Assembly: GCF_000423885.1 (NCBI RefSeq) | Contig: NZ_AUIV01000020.1 | Span: 26,297-90,296 of the forward strand | Direction: 5' to 3' | DNA: 64,000 bases | Source of the DNA: Thermomonas fusca DSM 15424 | Lineage (GTDB): Bacteria; Pseudomonadota; Gammaproteobacteria; Xanthomonadales; Xanthomonadaceae | Shown: one piece after another, positions 50,723 through 61,210 of the stretch | Layout of the letters: every line of letters starts with the position of its first letter | How positions within the stretch are numbered: the stretch's first letter is position 1 | Translations under genes and position numbers: made by a program | The notes under the pieces: model-generated | Databases searched by the model: none | Told to the model about the DNA's origin: nothing | The model's input: the letters and a program-made list of their open reading frames with translations, nothing else

Positions 50723-52381
50723 ATGCGCATTGCTCCGCTGGCCGTTGCTCTGGCCTTGACCCTTGTCACCGCCGCGCCGGTATCGGCGCAGCAGGCCGAG
50801 CGGACCGTATCGCGGCCGTTCCTGATCGACGACACCCGCGCGCCGCTGGCGGCGCCGCTGCCGGACGCGGCGCGGCTGGCGCGCTTCGACGCCTATGTCG
50901 AGGCGGTGCAGAAGCAGTTCGACGTGCCCGGCGTGGCGGTGGCCATCGTCAGGGACGGCCAGGTGGTACTGGCGCGCGGCTACGGCGTGCGCGAGCTGGG
51001 CAAGCCGGCCAAGGTGGATGAACACACCATGTTCGCCATCGCCTCCAACACCAAGGCGTTCACCGCGGCGGCGCTGAACATGCTGCAGGACGAGGGCAAG
51101 CTGAAGACCACCGACCGGGTCATCGACCACCTGCCGTGGTTCCGCATGAGCGATGCCTACGTGACCCGCGAGATGCGCATCCGCGACCTGCTGGCGCACC
51201 GCAGCGGCCTCAGCCTGGGTGCGGGCGATCTGCTGTACTGGCCGACCACCACCTACACCACGCGCGAGGTGGCGGAACGGCTGAAGGACGTGCCGCTGAC
51301 CGGCGGTTTCCGCGAGCAGTACGCCTACGACAACATCCTGTTCGGCGTCGCCGGGCTGGTGGTGGAAGCCGCATCCGGCATGTCGTTCCAGAAGTTCCTG
51401 GAAACCCGCATCTTCGACCCGCTGGGCATGAAGGAGACGCGCTTCAACAGCGACGGCCTCAAGCCCGGCGACAACGTGGCGGTGGGTAACGCCAAGTTCG
51501 ACTTCAAGGACCTGCGCCCGGTCGGCGTGACCAGCTGGCGCAATGTCTCAGGCGCCGGCGGCATCTATTCCAGCGTGCACGACATCGCCAAGTGGATGAA
51601 CGTGCAGCTGGCCGGCGGCGTGATTTCCGGCGAAGGCGACAAGGCCAGGCGGCTGTTCTCCGAGCAGCGTCAGCGCGAGATGTGGTCGGTGCTGACACCG
51701 ATCCCGGTCGGCAAGCCGTCCATCCCCGAGCTGGCCGCGGCCACCCCGAACGCGATGGGCTACGCGCAGGGCTGGCAGGTATCCGACTACGCCGGCCACA
51801 AGCTGGTCTGGCACACCGGCGGCTGGCCGGGCCAGGTCTCGCGCCTGACCCTGCTGCCGAACGAGAAGATCGGCGTGGTGGTGCTGACCAGTGCGGACGT
51901 GGGCGTGGCCTTCAACGCGATCACCTACGAAGCGATGGACTTGATGCTGGGCAGGTCCGGCAATGACTGGCTCAAGGGTTATGCCGCCGCGTTCGCCAGG
52001 GCGCAGGGCAACGCCGACGAGGACTGGCAGAAGCACGTCGCAGCGCGCGACGCTGCCAGCAAGTCCTCGCTGCCGCTGGCGAAATACGCCGGCACCTACC
52101 GCGACCCGTGGTACGGCGACGTCGTGATCCGGCAGGGGGCGAAGGGACTGGAGATGCAGTTCAGCAAGACCGCGGAGCTGCTGGGCGACATCGAGCACTG
52201 GCAGCACGACAGCTTCATCGTGCGCTGGCGCGACCGCGGCCTGAACGCCGATGCCTTCGTCAACTTCGCGCTGGATTCGGACGGCGGCATCCGCGAGCTG
52301 CGGATGGAGCCGATCTCGCCGCTGACCGACTTCAGCTTCGACTTCCAGGACCTGCGGCTGGTGCCGGTCAAGGCGCCCTGA
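50723..52381 (+). CDS. Beta-lactamase-family serine hydrolase with DUF3471 tail
   Basis: This 552-residue exported hydrolase has a signal peptide ending near APVSAQQ. The serine active site is SNTK (Ser108-Lys111), with the YDN motif near residue 210 and HTGG near 370 completing the class C-like triad. A C-terminal beta domain of about 100 residues (YAGTYRDPWYGDVVIR) matches the DUF3471-type module. Such enzymes are esterases or D-aminopeptidases more often than true beta-lactamases. It is a single gene with its own terminator. Confidence 0.9.
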   Translation: MRIAPLAVALALTLVTAAPVSAQQAERTVSRPFLIDDTRAPLAAPLPDAARLARFDAYVEAVQKQFDVPGVAVAIVRDGQVVLARGYGVRELGKPAKVDEHTMFAIASNTKAFTAAALNMLQDEGKLKTTDRVIDHLPWFRMSDAYVTREMRIRDLLAHRSGLSLGAGDLLYWPTTTYTTREVAERLKDVPLTGGFREQYAYDNILFGVAGLVVEAASGMSFQKFLETRIFDPLGMKETRFNSDGLKPGDNVAVGNAKFDFKDLRPVGVTSWRNVSGAGGIYSSVHDIAKWMNVQLAGGVISGEGDKARRLFSEQRQREMWSVLTPIPVGKPSIPELAAATPNAMGYAQGWQVSDYAGHKLVWHTGGWPGQVSRLTLLPNEKIGVVVLTSADVGVAFNAITYEAMDLMLGRSGNDWLKGYAAAFARAQGNADEDWQKHVAARDAASKSSLPLAKYAGTYRDPWYGDVVIRQGAKGLEMQFSKTAELLGDIEHWQHDSFIVRWRDRGLNADAFVNFALDSDGGIRELRMEPISPLTDFSFDFQDLRLVPVKAP

Positions 52382-52422
52382 TTCCGGGGCCGCCGCGGCG
52401 GTTGCCGCGTGGATGACGAACG

Positions 52423-52455
52423 AAACCGGCCGCGATTGCGGCCGGTTTCTTTTTC
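52423..52455 (+). terminator. Rho-independent terminator of the serine hydrolase gene
   Basis: AAACCGGCCGC pairs with GCGGCCGGTTT around a GATT loop and runs into CTTTTTC. It can also serve the convergent gene on the other strand. Confidence 0.9.
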
Positions 52456-52479
52456 GGACGATGTTGCGTCAGTGCGGAC

Positions 52480-53151
52480 TCAGTCGCGCTCGAAATTCTC
52501 GAGGTCGTCGAGCAGGTGCAGGCTGCGGCGGATGCCGCCGGTGCCGTCGTCGATGCGGGCATGCAGGCTGTCGGGCTTGCCCGCCGCGCGCGCGGCCCAC
52601 GCCCAGGTCGCCAGCGTGCCGACCACACCAAGGCCGAGGCTGATCCAGATCCATGCTGGCGTCGTCGTGGCGGGGGGCGTCGGCGACAGGCCGGCGAAGC
52701 CGATCACCACCACCACCCACATGATCCACCACGGTGCGCCGCACAGGTTGGAGTTCAGCGTCTGCAGCCGCAGCAGCAGGCGCAGGCGCTTCTGGATGGC
52801 CAGCACCGGCGCGGCCAGGTCGATGCCCGCGGCCAGCCCGGTGAGGATGCCGGCAAAGGCGATGTTGAGGACGCCGAACGCATGAAGGGCGATGCCCGCC
52901 GCCAGCAGGCCGGGGACATCCAGGTTGCGCTTCCAGCAGGCCACGCCCAGCACCACCAGCCCGATGCCGAGCAGCGCCTGGAACAACAGGCCGATATGCA
53001 GCGGGCGCAGGTTGCGGCGGGCCTGGTGCAGCCGGTGTTCGCGCAGCAGTTCCAGCTGCAGGCGGTCATGGCGGGCCAGCCGTGCGTCCAGCGCCTGCCA
53101 GGCGGTTTTGAAGTCGTCGAGTTCCATCGTGGTGTCCATCGTCGTGTGCAT
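52480..53151 (-). CDS. Membrane protein downstream of ECF sigma factor
   Basis: This 223-residue protein is likely a cofactor of the upstream sigma factor. The N-terminal ~50 residues are soluble and basic (LDDFKTAWQALDARLARHD), followed by four hydrophobic segments at about 52-72, 80-105, 143-158 and 168-188, and a charged tail. The overall plan (short cytosolic N-terminus then helices, 9 bases behind a sigma gene) fits an anti-sigma-like regulator, but no zinc anti-sigma motif is seen. This role is inference only. Confidence 0.65.
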   Translation of the reverse strand: MHTTMDTTMELDDFKTAWQALDARLARHDRLQLELLREHRLHQARRNLRPLHIGLLFQALLGIGLVVLGVACWKRNLDVPGLLAAGIALHAFGVLNIAFAGILTGLAAGIDLAAPVLAIQKRLRLLLRLQTLNSNLCGAPWWIMWVVVVIGFAGLSPTPPATTTPAWIWISLGLGVVGTLATWAWAARAAGKPDSLHARIDDGTGGIRRSLHLLDDLENFERD

Positions 53152-53160
53152 GGTCGTTGC

Positions 53161-53688
53161 TCAGAAAGCGTCGCGGATGCGCTGTTTCAGCCGCCCGATC
53201 TTGGTGGAGACATTGCTTTCGCTGATGCCGAGGATCTCGGCGATCTCGCGCTGCGGGCGGTCGTCGAGGTAGAGCAGCAGCAGGGCGCGGTCCAGCGGCG
53301 GCTGGCGGGCGATGAAACCCTGCAGCAGGCGCAGGTGCTGTGCCTGTTCCGGGTCTGGGGCATTCGCATCCGCCACGTCGTGCAGGGCATCGTCCAGCGG
53401 CACGGCGTCGTGCCGCCGGCGCAGTTCCTGCTGGCGCAGATGGCCGATCGCCACGTTCAGTGCGATCCGGTACATCCACGTGCTGAAGCTGCGTGCCGGG
53501 TCGTATTTCGGCCAGGCGTGCCAGAGCTGCGCGGCGATTTCCTGCGCGAGGTCGGCGCGGTCTTCGGCGCCGCGCGCATAGCTGCCGGCGATCTTGAACA
53601 CGATCCCGGCGTGCTGCTGCAACAGCGTGCCGAAGGCGGCGCGGGCGTCGGGCGTGGTCATGGCGGCAATGGAGGTGAGTGTAGTCAT
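53161..53688 (-). CDS. ECF-type RNA polymerase sigma factor
   Basis: This 175-residue sigma-70 family regulator has region 2 (VFKIAGSYARGAEDRADLAQEIAAQLWHAW, then FSTWMYRIALNVAIGHLR) and region 4 (LLLLYLDDRPQREIAEILGISESNVSTKIGRL). Start options are 53688 (MTTLTS) and 53661 (MTTPDA). It directs transcription of a stress or envelope regulon; the target promoters cannot be told here. It is followed immediately by its probable membrane partner. Confidence 0.9.
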   Translation of the reverse strand: MTTLTSIAAMTTPDARAAFGTLLQQHAGIVFKIAGSYARGAEDRADLAQEIAAQLWHAWPKYDPARSFSTWMYRIALNVAIGHLRQQELRRRHDAVPLDDALHDVADANAPDPEQAQHLRLLQGFIARQPPLDRALLLLYLDDRPQREIAEILGISESNVSTKIGRLKQRIRDAF

Positions 53689-53802
53689 GGAAACCCCGGC
53701 GCGGCCTTCGCGCCTCTCGATTCCATGATTCGCGCCAGCGCGGAAAATCTCACACGCCCCGGCAGGACGACCGCCGCGCCGCAGCGGCCACCGGTCGGAA
53801 GA

Positions 53803-54684
53803 TCAGGCTTCCGGCCACTCCAGCACGCCCGTCACCACCGTCGCCGCGCGGCCACCGGACCAGACTTCGCCGTCGGCATCGACGGTGAGTTCGATGATGG
53901 CGTCATGGCCAACTTCCCGACCCTGGCTGACACGGTAGAAGCCGTTGCCGCCGGGCAGGGCATTGCGTTCGGCCAGCCATGCCGCAAGGGTTGCGTTGGC
54001 GGCGCCGGAGGCGGCGTCCTCGAAGCGCGCCGGTGCGCCGACGAAGGCGCGCACGGCGTAGTAGTAGACCGGATCCGTGCTGCGTGCATAGACAAACAGG
54101 CCCATGCTGTCGCTGGCCTCGGCCAGCGCGGCGATGGCATCCCAGTCGGGTTCGGCGCTGCGCAGGTGCGCTTCGCTGGCCAGTTCCACCAGCCACCAGC
54201 GGCGACCGCCGTCCATCAGCACCGGCGGCAGCGCGCCGAGCTGCAGGCCGGCCAGCGCGGCGGCCAGACGGGTGTCGTCGGCCGCGGCGATTTCCTGCAC
54301 GCGGGCGCGCGGCGTGCGCACCGCCACCGTGCGTGCGGCGCCCTCGCCATGCACGCGCAGCGGCAGGTTTCCGGCGATGCCTTGCTGCACCAGCAGTCCG
54401 TCGCGCGGCGTCACCAGCCCCGCATCCAGCAGCGCATACGCGGTACCGACGCTGGGATGGCCGGCGAATGGCACCTCGCGGCGCGGGCTGAACATGCGGA
54501 TGGCGTGGGTCGCTTCCGGCGTGGTGGGCGGGAACACGAACGTGGTTTCCGGCAGTCGCGTCCAGCGCGCGATCGCCTGCATGGTGGCGTCGTCCAGTCC
54601 CTGCGCCTCCAGCACCACGGCCAGTGGGTTGCCGTCGCCGGGATGGGAAGCGAACACATCGAGTTGCACGTAGCGACGCGGCAT
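53803..54684 (-). CDS. PhzF-family isomerase (copy 2)
   Basis: This 293-residue cytosolic protein has two repeats of the diaminopimelate-epimerase-like fold. QLDVFASHPGDGNPLAVV is followed by PETTFVF, with the catalytic Glu of PhzF proteins (about position 47). FSPRREVPFAGHPSVGTAYALL gives the conserved cap. Members isomerise or epimerise small acids; few have known substrates. It lies 30 bases behind a second PhzF gene on the same strand, and the two share an obvious duplication. Confidence 0.88.
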   Translation of the reverse strand: MPRRYVQLDVFASHPGDGNPLAVVLEAQGLDDATMQAIARWTRLPETTFVFPPTTPEATHAIRMFSPRREVPFAGHPSVGTAYALLDAGLVTPRDGLLVQQGIAGNLPLRVHGEGAARTVAVRTPRARVQEIAAADDTRLAAALAGLQLGALPPVLMDGGRRWWLVELASEAHLRSAEPDWDAIAALAEASDSMGLFVYARSTDPVYYYAVRAFVGAPARFEDAASGAANATLAAWLAERNALPGGNGFYRVSQGREVGHDAIIELTVDADGEVWSGGRAATVVTGVLEWPEA

Positions 54685-54714
54685 GGCGGTGGGGTGCCTG
54701 AGGGGCCGCGCAGG

Positions 54715-55581
54715 TTACCAGTCCAGCGTGCCGGCGATCACCTGCTGCACCCGGCCGCCGATCCAGACATCGCCCTCGGCATCCACGCGCACCGCCACCC
54801 GGCCATCGCGGCCGAGTTCGCGGCCCTGGCTGGCGACGTAGCTGTGGCCATCGCCCGGCAACCGGCCCTGCCGGTGCAGGCAGGCGGCGATCGCGGCATT
54901 GGCGCTGCCGGTGACCGGATCTTCCGGCACGTTCACGGCATCGCCGGGGCAGAACGCGCGCACCGCCAGCTGGTGGTCGGCGCCGTCCTCGAAGGCAAAC
55001 ACCGCCACGCCAGTGGACGCGGTGGCGTTGCTCCATGCGGCGATCCCGGCGAAGTCCGGGCGCAGGCTGCGCAACCGGGCGGCCGATGCGGCCTCCACCA
55101 GCCACCAGCGCGGGCCGTTGTCCCACAGCGCGGCGGCGATGCCCGGAGCGGCCAGCGCCTCCAGCCCGGCCGGCAGTGGTCCTTCGTGACGCGCCAGCTC
55201 GCGCGCACGCGGACTGCGCACGGACGGCAGCAGGCGCGCGCCTTCCGCTTCGATCCGCACCGGGAGCAGCCCGGCGCCGCACTGCTGCACCAGCGCGCCC
55301 GCGCGTGGCTGCGCCAAGCCCAGCTGCGCCGCCGCCCACGCCGCGCCCACGCTGGGGTGGCCGGCGAACGGCAGTTCGCTGCCGGGGGTGAAGATGCGGA
55401 TGCGGTAGTCGGCACCGGCATCCGGCGGCAGGAAGAACACCGTCTCCGACAGGTTCAGCCATGCGGCCAGCGCCTGCATCGACGCGGTGTCGAGGTCCTG
55501 CGCGTCCAGCACCACGCCCAGTGGATTGCCCTGGCCGGGACGGGCGGCGAAAACGTCCAGCTGCATATAACGACGTGCCAT
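54715..55581 (-). CDS. PhzF-family isomerase (copy 1)
   Basis: This 288-residue paralogue of the following gene carries the catalytic Glu in LSETVFFLPP and the hallmark FTPGSELPFAGHPSVGAAWAA. The SGSANAAIAACL-type segment (VTGSANAAIAACLHRQGRLPG) is present. A frame-compatible start 21 codons upstream was rejected because both copies begin MARRY/MPRRY followed by QLDVFA. It is divergent from the fused lysine-pathway gene, whose chemistry (DAP) uses the same fold elsewhere. The substrate is unknown. Confidence 0.88.
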   Translation of the reverse strand: MARRYMQLDVFAARPGQGNPLGVVLDAQDLDTASMQALAAWLNLSETVFFLPPDAGADYRIRIFTPGSELPFAGHPSVGAAWAAAQLGLAQPRAGALVQQCGAGLLPVRIEAEGARLLPSVRSPRARELARHEGPLPAGLEALAAPGIAAALWDNGPRWWLVEAASAARLRSLRPDFAGIAAWSNATASTGVAVFAFEDGADHQLAVRAFCPGDAVNVPEDPVTGSANAAIAACLHRQGRLPGDGHSYVASQGRELGRDGRVAVRVDAEGDVWIGGRVQQVIAGTLDW

Positions 55582-55670
55582 GTTGCGATGCGTCAATGTG
55601 GCGGAAGAGGCCGCTAGAATGCCGCAGGCCCGCGCGTGCGGCATCTTTCCCCATTTCCCGACCTGGACCC

Positions 55671-58289
55671 ATGTCCCCTTCTTCCTCCGCGTCCGACGAT
55701 CGCTGGCTTGTCCTCAAGTTCGGGGGCACCTCGGTTTCGAAACGCACGCGCTGGGATAACATCGGGAAACTGGCGGCGGGCCGCGCCCGTGACAACGATG
55801 CGCGGGTGCTGGTGGTGGTGTCGGCGCTGTCCGGCGTCACCAACGAACTGACCGCGATTGCCGATGGCGCCGCGGACAGCGCGGAACGCATCGCCAAACT
55901 CGACGCGCGCCACCGCGAGTTCGTCGCCGGTCTGGACCTCGATGCAGGCGCGGTGCTGGGTGAACGGCTGGCCGCGCTGCACGCCTTGCTGGCCGATCCG
56001 CGCGCGCCCGCGCGCACCCTGGACTGGCAGGCCGAGGTGCTGGGGCAGGGCGAGTTGCTCTCGTCCACCATCGGTGCGGCCTACCTGCGTTCGAAAGGGC
56101 TGGACATCGGCTGGATGGATGCGCGCGACTGGCTCGATGCGCTGCCGCCGCAGCCCAACCAGAGCGCATGGTCGCAGCGGCTGTCGGTGAACTGCCGCTG
56201 GCAGGGCAGCGAAGACTGGCGCGTGCACTTCGCCTCCCAGCCCACGCGGCTGCTGATCACCCAGGGCTTCATCTCCCGCCACCAGGACGGCGGCACCGCG
56301 ATCCTCGGGCGCGGTGGTTCGGATACCTCGGCCGCCTATTTCGGCGCGCTGCTCGGCGCCCGCCGGGTGGAGATCTGGACCGACGTGCCCGGCATGTTCA
56401 GCGCCAACCCGCGCGAGGTACCGGACGCGCGCCTGCTCACGCGACTGGACTATTACGAGGCACAGGAAATCGCCACCACCGGCGCCAAGGTGCTGCATCC
56501 GCGCTCGCTGCGGCCGTGCCGCAACGCCGGCGTGCCGATGGCAATCCTCGACACCGAGCGCCCGCACCTGCCCGGCACCAGTATCGATGACGCCGCCGCG
56601 CCGGTGCCGGGGGTGAAGGCGATCAGCCGCCGCAACGGCATCGTGCTGGTGTCGATGGAAGGCATCGGCATGTGGCAGCAGGTCGGCTTCCTGGCCGACG
56701 TGTTCGCGCTGTTCAAGCAGCATGGGCTGTCGGTGGACCTGATCGGTTCGGCCGAAACCAACGTCACGGTGTCGCTGGACCCGTCGGAGAACCTGATCTC
56801 CACCGACGTGCTGGCGCGGCTGTCGGCGGACCTGGCGCAGGTCTGCCGGGTCAAGGTGATCGCGCCCTGCGCGGCCATCACCCTGGTCGGCCGCGGCATG
56901 CGCTCGCTGCTGCACAAGCTGCAGGACGTGTGGGCGATGTTCGGGCGCGAGAACGTGCACCTGATCTCGCAGTCGTCCAACGACCTCAACCTGACCTTCG
57001 TGGTCGACGAGGCCGCCGCCGACGGCATGCTGCCCAAGCTGCACGAAGCGCTGATCGATTCCGGCGCGATGCCGGTGCACGAAGAGGCCGTGTTCGGCCC
57101 GCGCTGGCGCGAGATCGAGGGAACGTTCCGGCCGCGGCCGGCGCCGTGGTGGCAGGCCCCGGCCGAGCGCGAGGCCCTGCTGCGGCTGGCCCAGGCGGGT
57201 ACGCCGCGCTACGCCTACCACCTGCCCACGGTGCGCGCGCGCGCCGAGCAGCTGAAGGCGATCGCGGCGGTGGACCGGCGCTATTTCGCGATCAAGGCCA
57301 ACCCGCACCCGGACATCCTGCGCACTCTGGCGGACGAGGGCTTCGGCCTGGAATGCGTGTCGCTGGGCGAGATCGGGCGCGTGTTCGAAGCGCTGCCCGG
57401 CCTCGATCCCCAGCGCGTGCTGTTCACCCCCAGCTTCGCCCCGATCAGCGAATACCAAGCGGCGCTTGCGCATGGCGTCACGGTGACGGTGGACAACGTC
57501 GAACTGCTGCAGCGCTGGCCGGAAGTGTTCCGCGGCCGCGCGCTGTGGCTGCGGATCGACCTCGGCCACGGCGACGGCCACCACGAGAAGGTCAACACCG
57601 GCGGAAAGGAAGCCAAGTTCGGGCTGTCGGCGCAGCGGGTGGACGAATTCGTCGATGCCGCGCGCGCGCTGGACGTGCGCATCACCGGCCTGCACGCGCA
57701 CCTGGGCAGCGGCATCGAAACCATCGGGCATTGGCAGGAGGTGGTGGACGAGCTGGCCGGCTTCGCCCGCCGCATTGGCAGCGTGGAAGTGCTGGACATC
57801 GGCGGCGGCCTGCCGATTCCCTACACCGACGACGACGAGCCGTTCGACCTCGATACCTGGGCGGCAGGGCTTGCCGAAATCAAGGCGGTGCATCCGGCCT
57901 TCCAGCTGGCGATCGAGCCCGGCCGCTTCCTCGTCGCCGAGGCCGGCGTGCTGCTGGCGCGCGCCACCCAGGTGGTGGAAAAGGACGAGGTGCTGCGGGT
58001 CGGGCTGGACGCCGGCATGAACGCGCTGATCCGCCCGGCGCTGTACGACGCCTGGCACGACATCCACAACCTGTCGCGGCTGGACGATGGCGCGCTGCGC
58101 GATTTCGACGTGGTCGGGCCGATCTGCGAGTCCAGCGACGTGTTCGGCCACCGGGTCAAGCTGCCCGCCGCCACCGCGCCGGACGACGTGATGCTGATCG
58201 CCGACGCCGGCGCCTACGGTTTCAGCATGGCCAGCGCCTACAATCTGCGGGCGCTGCCGGCGGAAGCCGTCCTTCCGGATGCGGCTTGA
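55671..58289 (+). CDS. Bifunctional aspartate kinase / diaminopimelate decarboxylase
   Basis: This 872-residue fusion carries the first and last steps of the lysine pathway. The kinase half spans about residues 1-475 (KFGGTSVSKRTRWDN with Lys16, ILGRGGSDTSAAYFGALL, and ACT regulatory domains near 300-470: HLISQSSNDLNLTFV). The decarboxylase half starts near residue 490, with the PLP lysine Lys542 in FAIKANPHPD, HLGSGIE, and ESSDVFGH near the C-terminus. Such fusions are known from Xanthomonadaceae. The start is MSPSSSASDD. murL and murD2 follow. Confidence 0.95.
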   Translation: MSPSSSASDDRWLVLKFGGTSVSKRTRWDNIGKLAAGRARDNDARVLVVVSALSGVTNELTAIADGAADSAERIAKLDARHREFVAGLDLDAGAVLGERLAALHALLADPRAPARTLDWQAEVLGQGELLSSTIGAAYLRSKGLDIGWMDARDWLDALPPQPNQSAWSQRLSVNCRWQGSEDWRVHFASQPTRLLITQGFISRHQDGGTAILGRGGSDTSAAYFGALLGARRVEIWTDVPGMFSANPREVPDARLLTRLDYYEAQEIATTGAKVLHPRSLRPCRNAGVPMAILDTERPHLPGTSIDDAAAPVPGVKAISRRNGIVLVSMEGIGMWQQVGFLADVFALFKQHGLSVDLIGSAETNVTVSLDPSENLISTDVLARLSADLAQVCRVKVIAPCAAITLVGRGMRSLLHKLQDVWAMFGRENVHLISQSSNDLNLTFVVDEAAADGMLPKLHEALIDSGAMPVHEEAVFGPRWREIEGTFRPRPAPWWQAPAEREALLRLAQAGTPRYAYHLPTVRARAEQLKAIAAVDRRYFAIKANPHPDILRTLADEGFGLECVSLGEIGRVFEALPGLDPQRVLFTPSFAPISEYQAALAHGVTVTVDNVELLQRWPEVFRGRALWLRIDLGHGDGHHEKVNTGGKEAKFGLSAQRVDEFVDAARALDVRITGLHAHLGSGIETIGHWQEVVDELAGFARRIGSVEVLDIGGGLPIPYTDDDEPFDLDTWAAGLAEIKAVHPAFQLAIEPGRFLVAEAGVLLARATQVVEKDEVLRVGLDAGMNALIRPALYDAWHDIHNLSRLDDGALRDFDVVGPICESSDVFGHRVKLPAATAPDDVMLIADAGAYGFSMASAYNLRALPAEAVLPDAA

Positions 58290-58315
58290 GCCGCACAGCG
58301 AATCAACGAGCAACC

Positions 58316-59657
<1,342 letters not shown>

Positions 59658-59677
<20 letters not shown>

Positions 59678-61079
59678 GCGGCTGCGCATCGCTGACCTCG
59701 CGGGCCGTAGCGTGGCGCTGTGGGGCTGGGGCCATGAAGGTCGCGCTGCCCGTGCGGCGTTACGCGCGCGCCTGCCGCAGCAAGCCATCACGCTGTTCTG
59801 CAGCGAAGCCGAGGCAGCGGAAGTGGCGGTGTTGGGCGATCCGCTGCTGTCCATCGAGCACGCCGCCACCGGCGAGCGCCTCGCCGCATTCGACGTGGTG
59901 GTGAAGTCGCCCGGCATCAGCCCGTACAAGCCCGAAGCCGTGTATGCCGCGCAGCAGGGCACCCGCTTCATCGGCGGCACCGCGCTGTGGTTCGCCGAGC
60001 GCGCCGATGCCGCGGGCGAAGTGGCCAATGCCATCTGCGTGACCGGCACCAAGGGCAAGAGCACCACGTCCTCGCTGCTGGCGCACCTGCTGCGTGCAGC
60101 GGGATTGCGCACGGCGCTGGCCGGCAACATCGGCGTGCCGCTGCTGGAATTGCTGGGCGGCCATGCCGACGCCTGGGCCATCGAGCTGTCCAGCTACCAG
60201 ACCCGCGACGTTGCCGCTTCCGGCGCACGCCCGCGCATCGCCATCGTCACCAACCTGCACCCCGAGCATCTGGACTGGCACGGCAGCGAGGCGCGCTACA
60301 TCGCCGACAAGCTGGCGCTGGTGACGACGGCAAAGCCGCGCATCGCCGTGCTCAACGCCGACGATCCACTGCTGGCCAAGCTGCAGCTGCCGGACAGCGA
60401 AATCCGTTGGTATGGCGACGGGCGCGGCTGGCATCTGCGCGAGGACGCGCTGTATCGCGGCGATGCCTTCGTGATGGACACCGCCGCACTGCCGCTGCCC
60501 GGTCGGCACAACCGCAGCAACCTGTGTGCGGTGCTGACCGCGCTGGAAGCGTTCGGACTCGACGCGGCGGCACTGGCCGCGCGCGCCGCCAGCTTCCAGC
60601 CGCTGCCCAACCGGCTGCAGCCGCTGGGCGAGAAGGACGGCTATCTCTACGTCAACGATTCCATCAGCACCACCCCGATGGCTACGCAGGCGGCGCTCGA
60701 CCTGTATGCCGGGCGCGACGTCGCGGTGCTGGTCGGCGGCCACGACCGCGGCCTGCCGTGGGACGAGTTCAGCGACGCGATGCGCGTGCGTGCGCCGCGC
60801 GCCGTCATCACCATGGGCCAGAACGGGCCGCGCATCCACGCGCTGTTGATGCTGGTCGCTGCGCAGGCCGGTTTCGTGCTGGAAGCCGCGTGCGATCTGG
60901 CCGATGCGATGGAAAAGGCGCGTGCGGCCCTGCCCGACGGCGGCGTGGTGCTGCTCTCGCCCGGTGCGCCCAGCTTCGGGCCATACCGCAATTACGTCGA
61001 ACGCGGCCACCACTTCGCGCGGCTGGCCGGCTTCGATCCGGACGCGATTTCCGGCATCCAGGGCATGGGCATCGCCTGA
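59658..61079 (+). CDS. murD2: UDP-MurNAc-L-Ala--L-Glu ligase
   Basis: This Mur ligase (473 residues) adds L-Glu, not D-Glu, to UDP-MurNAc-L-Ala, making the substrate for MurL. The P-loop GTKGKSTT is at residues 130-137, then AIELSSYQTRD and TNLHPEHLDWHG with the metal-binding residues. The chosen GTG start at 59658 has GGAG seven bases upstream and overlaps the murL stop by 20 bases, so the two are coupled. The longer open frame upstream is a shadow of murL. Confidence 0.92.
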
Positions 61080-61210
61080 GCCTCGGACATGTCCGCGGCG
61101 GCGGGCGTTGGCGTGTGCCGCGCAGATCGAGCCCCAACGGAGGCAAAAATTTCACGGTGGTTGAGCCGGATTCGGGTAGCGTAGGCCGGTCATCCATCGG
61201 GAGCCCTGCC

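Noticed and set aside
50723..52381. True beta-lactamase for antibiotic resistance
   Set aside because: The SxxK, YxN and HTGG motifs fit the broad serine hydrolase family, but the DUF3471-like tail and length point to esterase- or aminopeptidase-type proteins.
53803..55581. Phenazine biosynthesis cluster
   Set aside because: Only PhzF-family genes are present; no phzA-E or phzG are in the window, so phenazine production is not supported.
52516..55617. Long plus-strand open frame of over 1000 codons opposite the sigma, PhzF and membrane protein genes
   Set aside because: High GC suppresses stop codons. The opposite strand holds recognisable families with conserved motifs, while this frame is low-complexity Arg/Gly/His-rich sequence with no family pattern.
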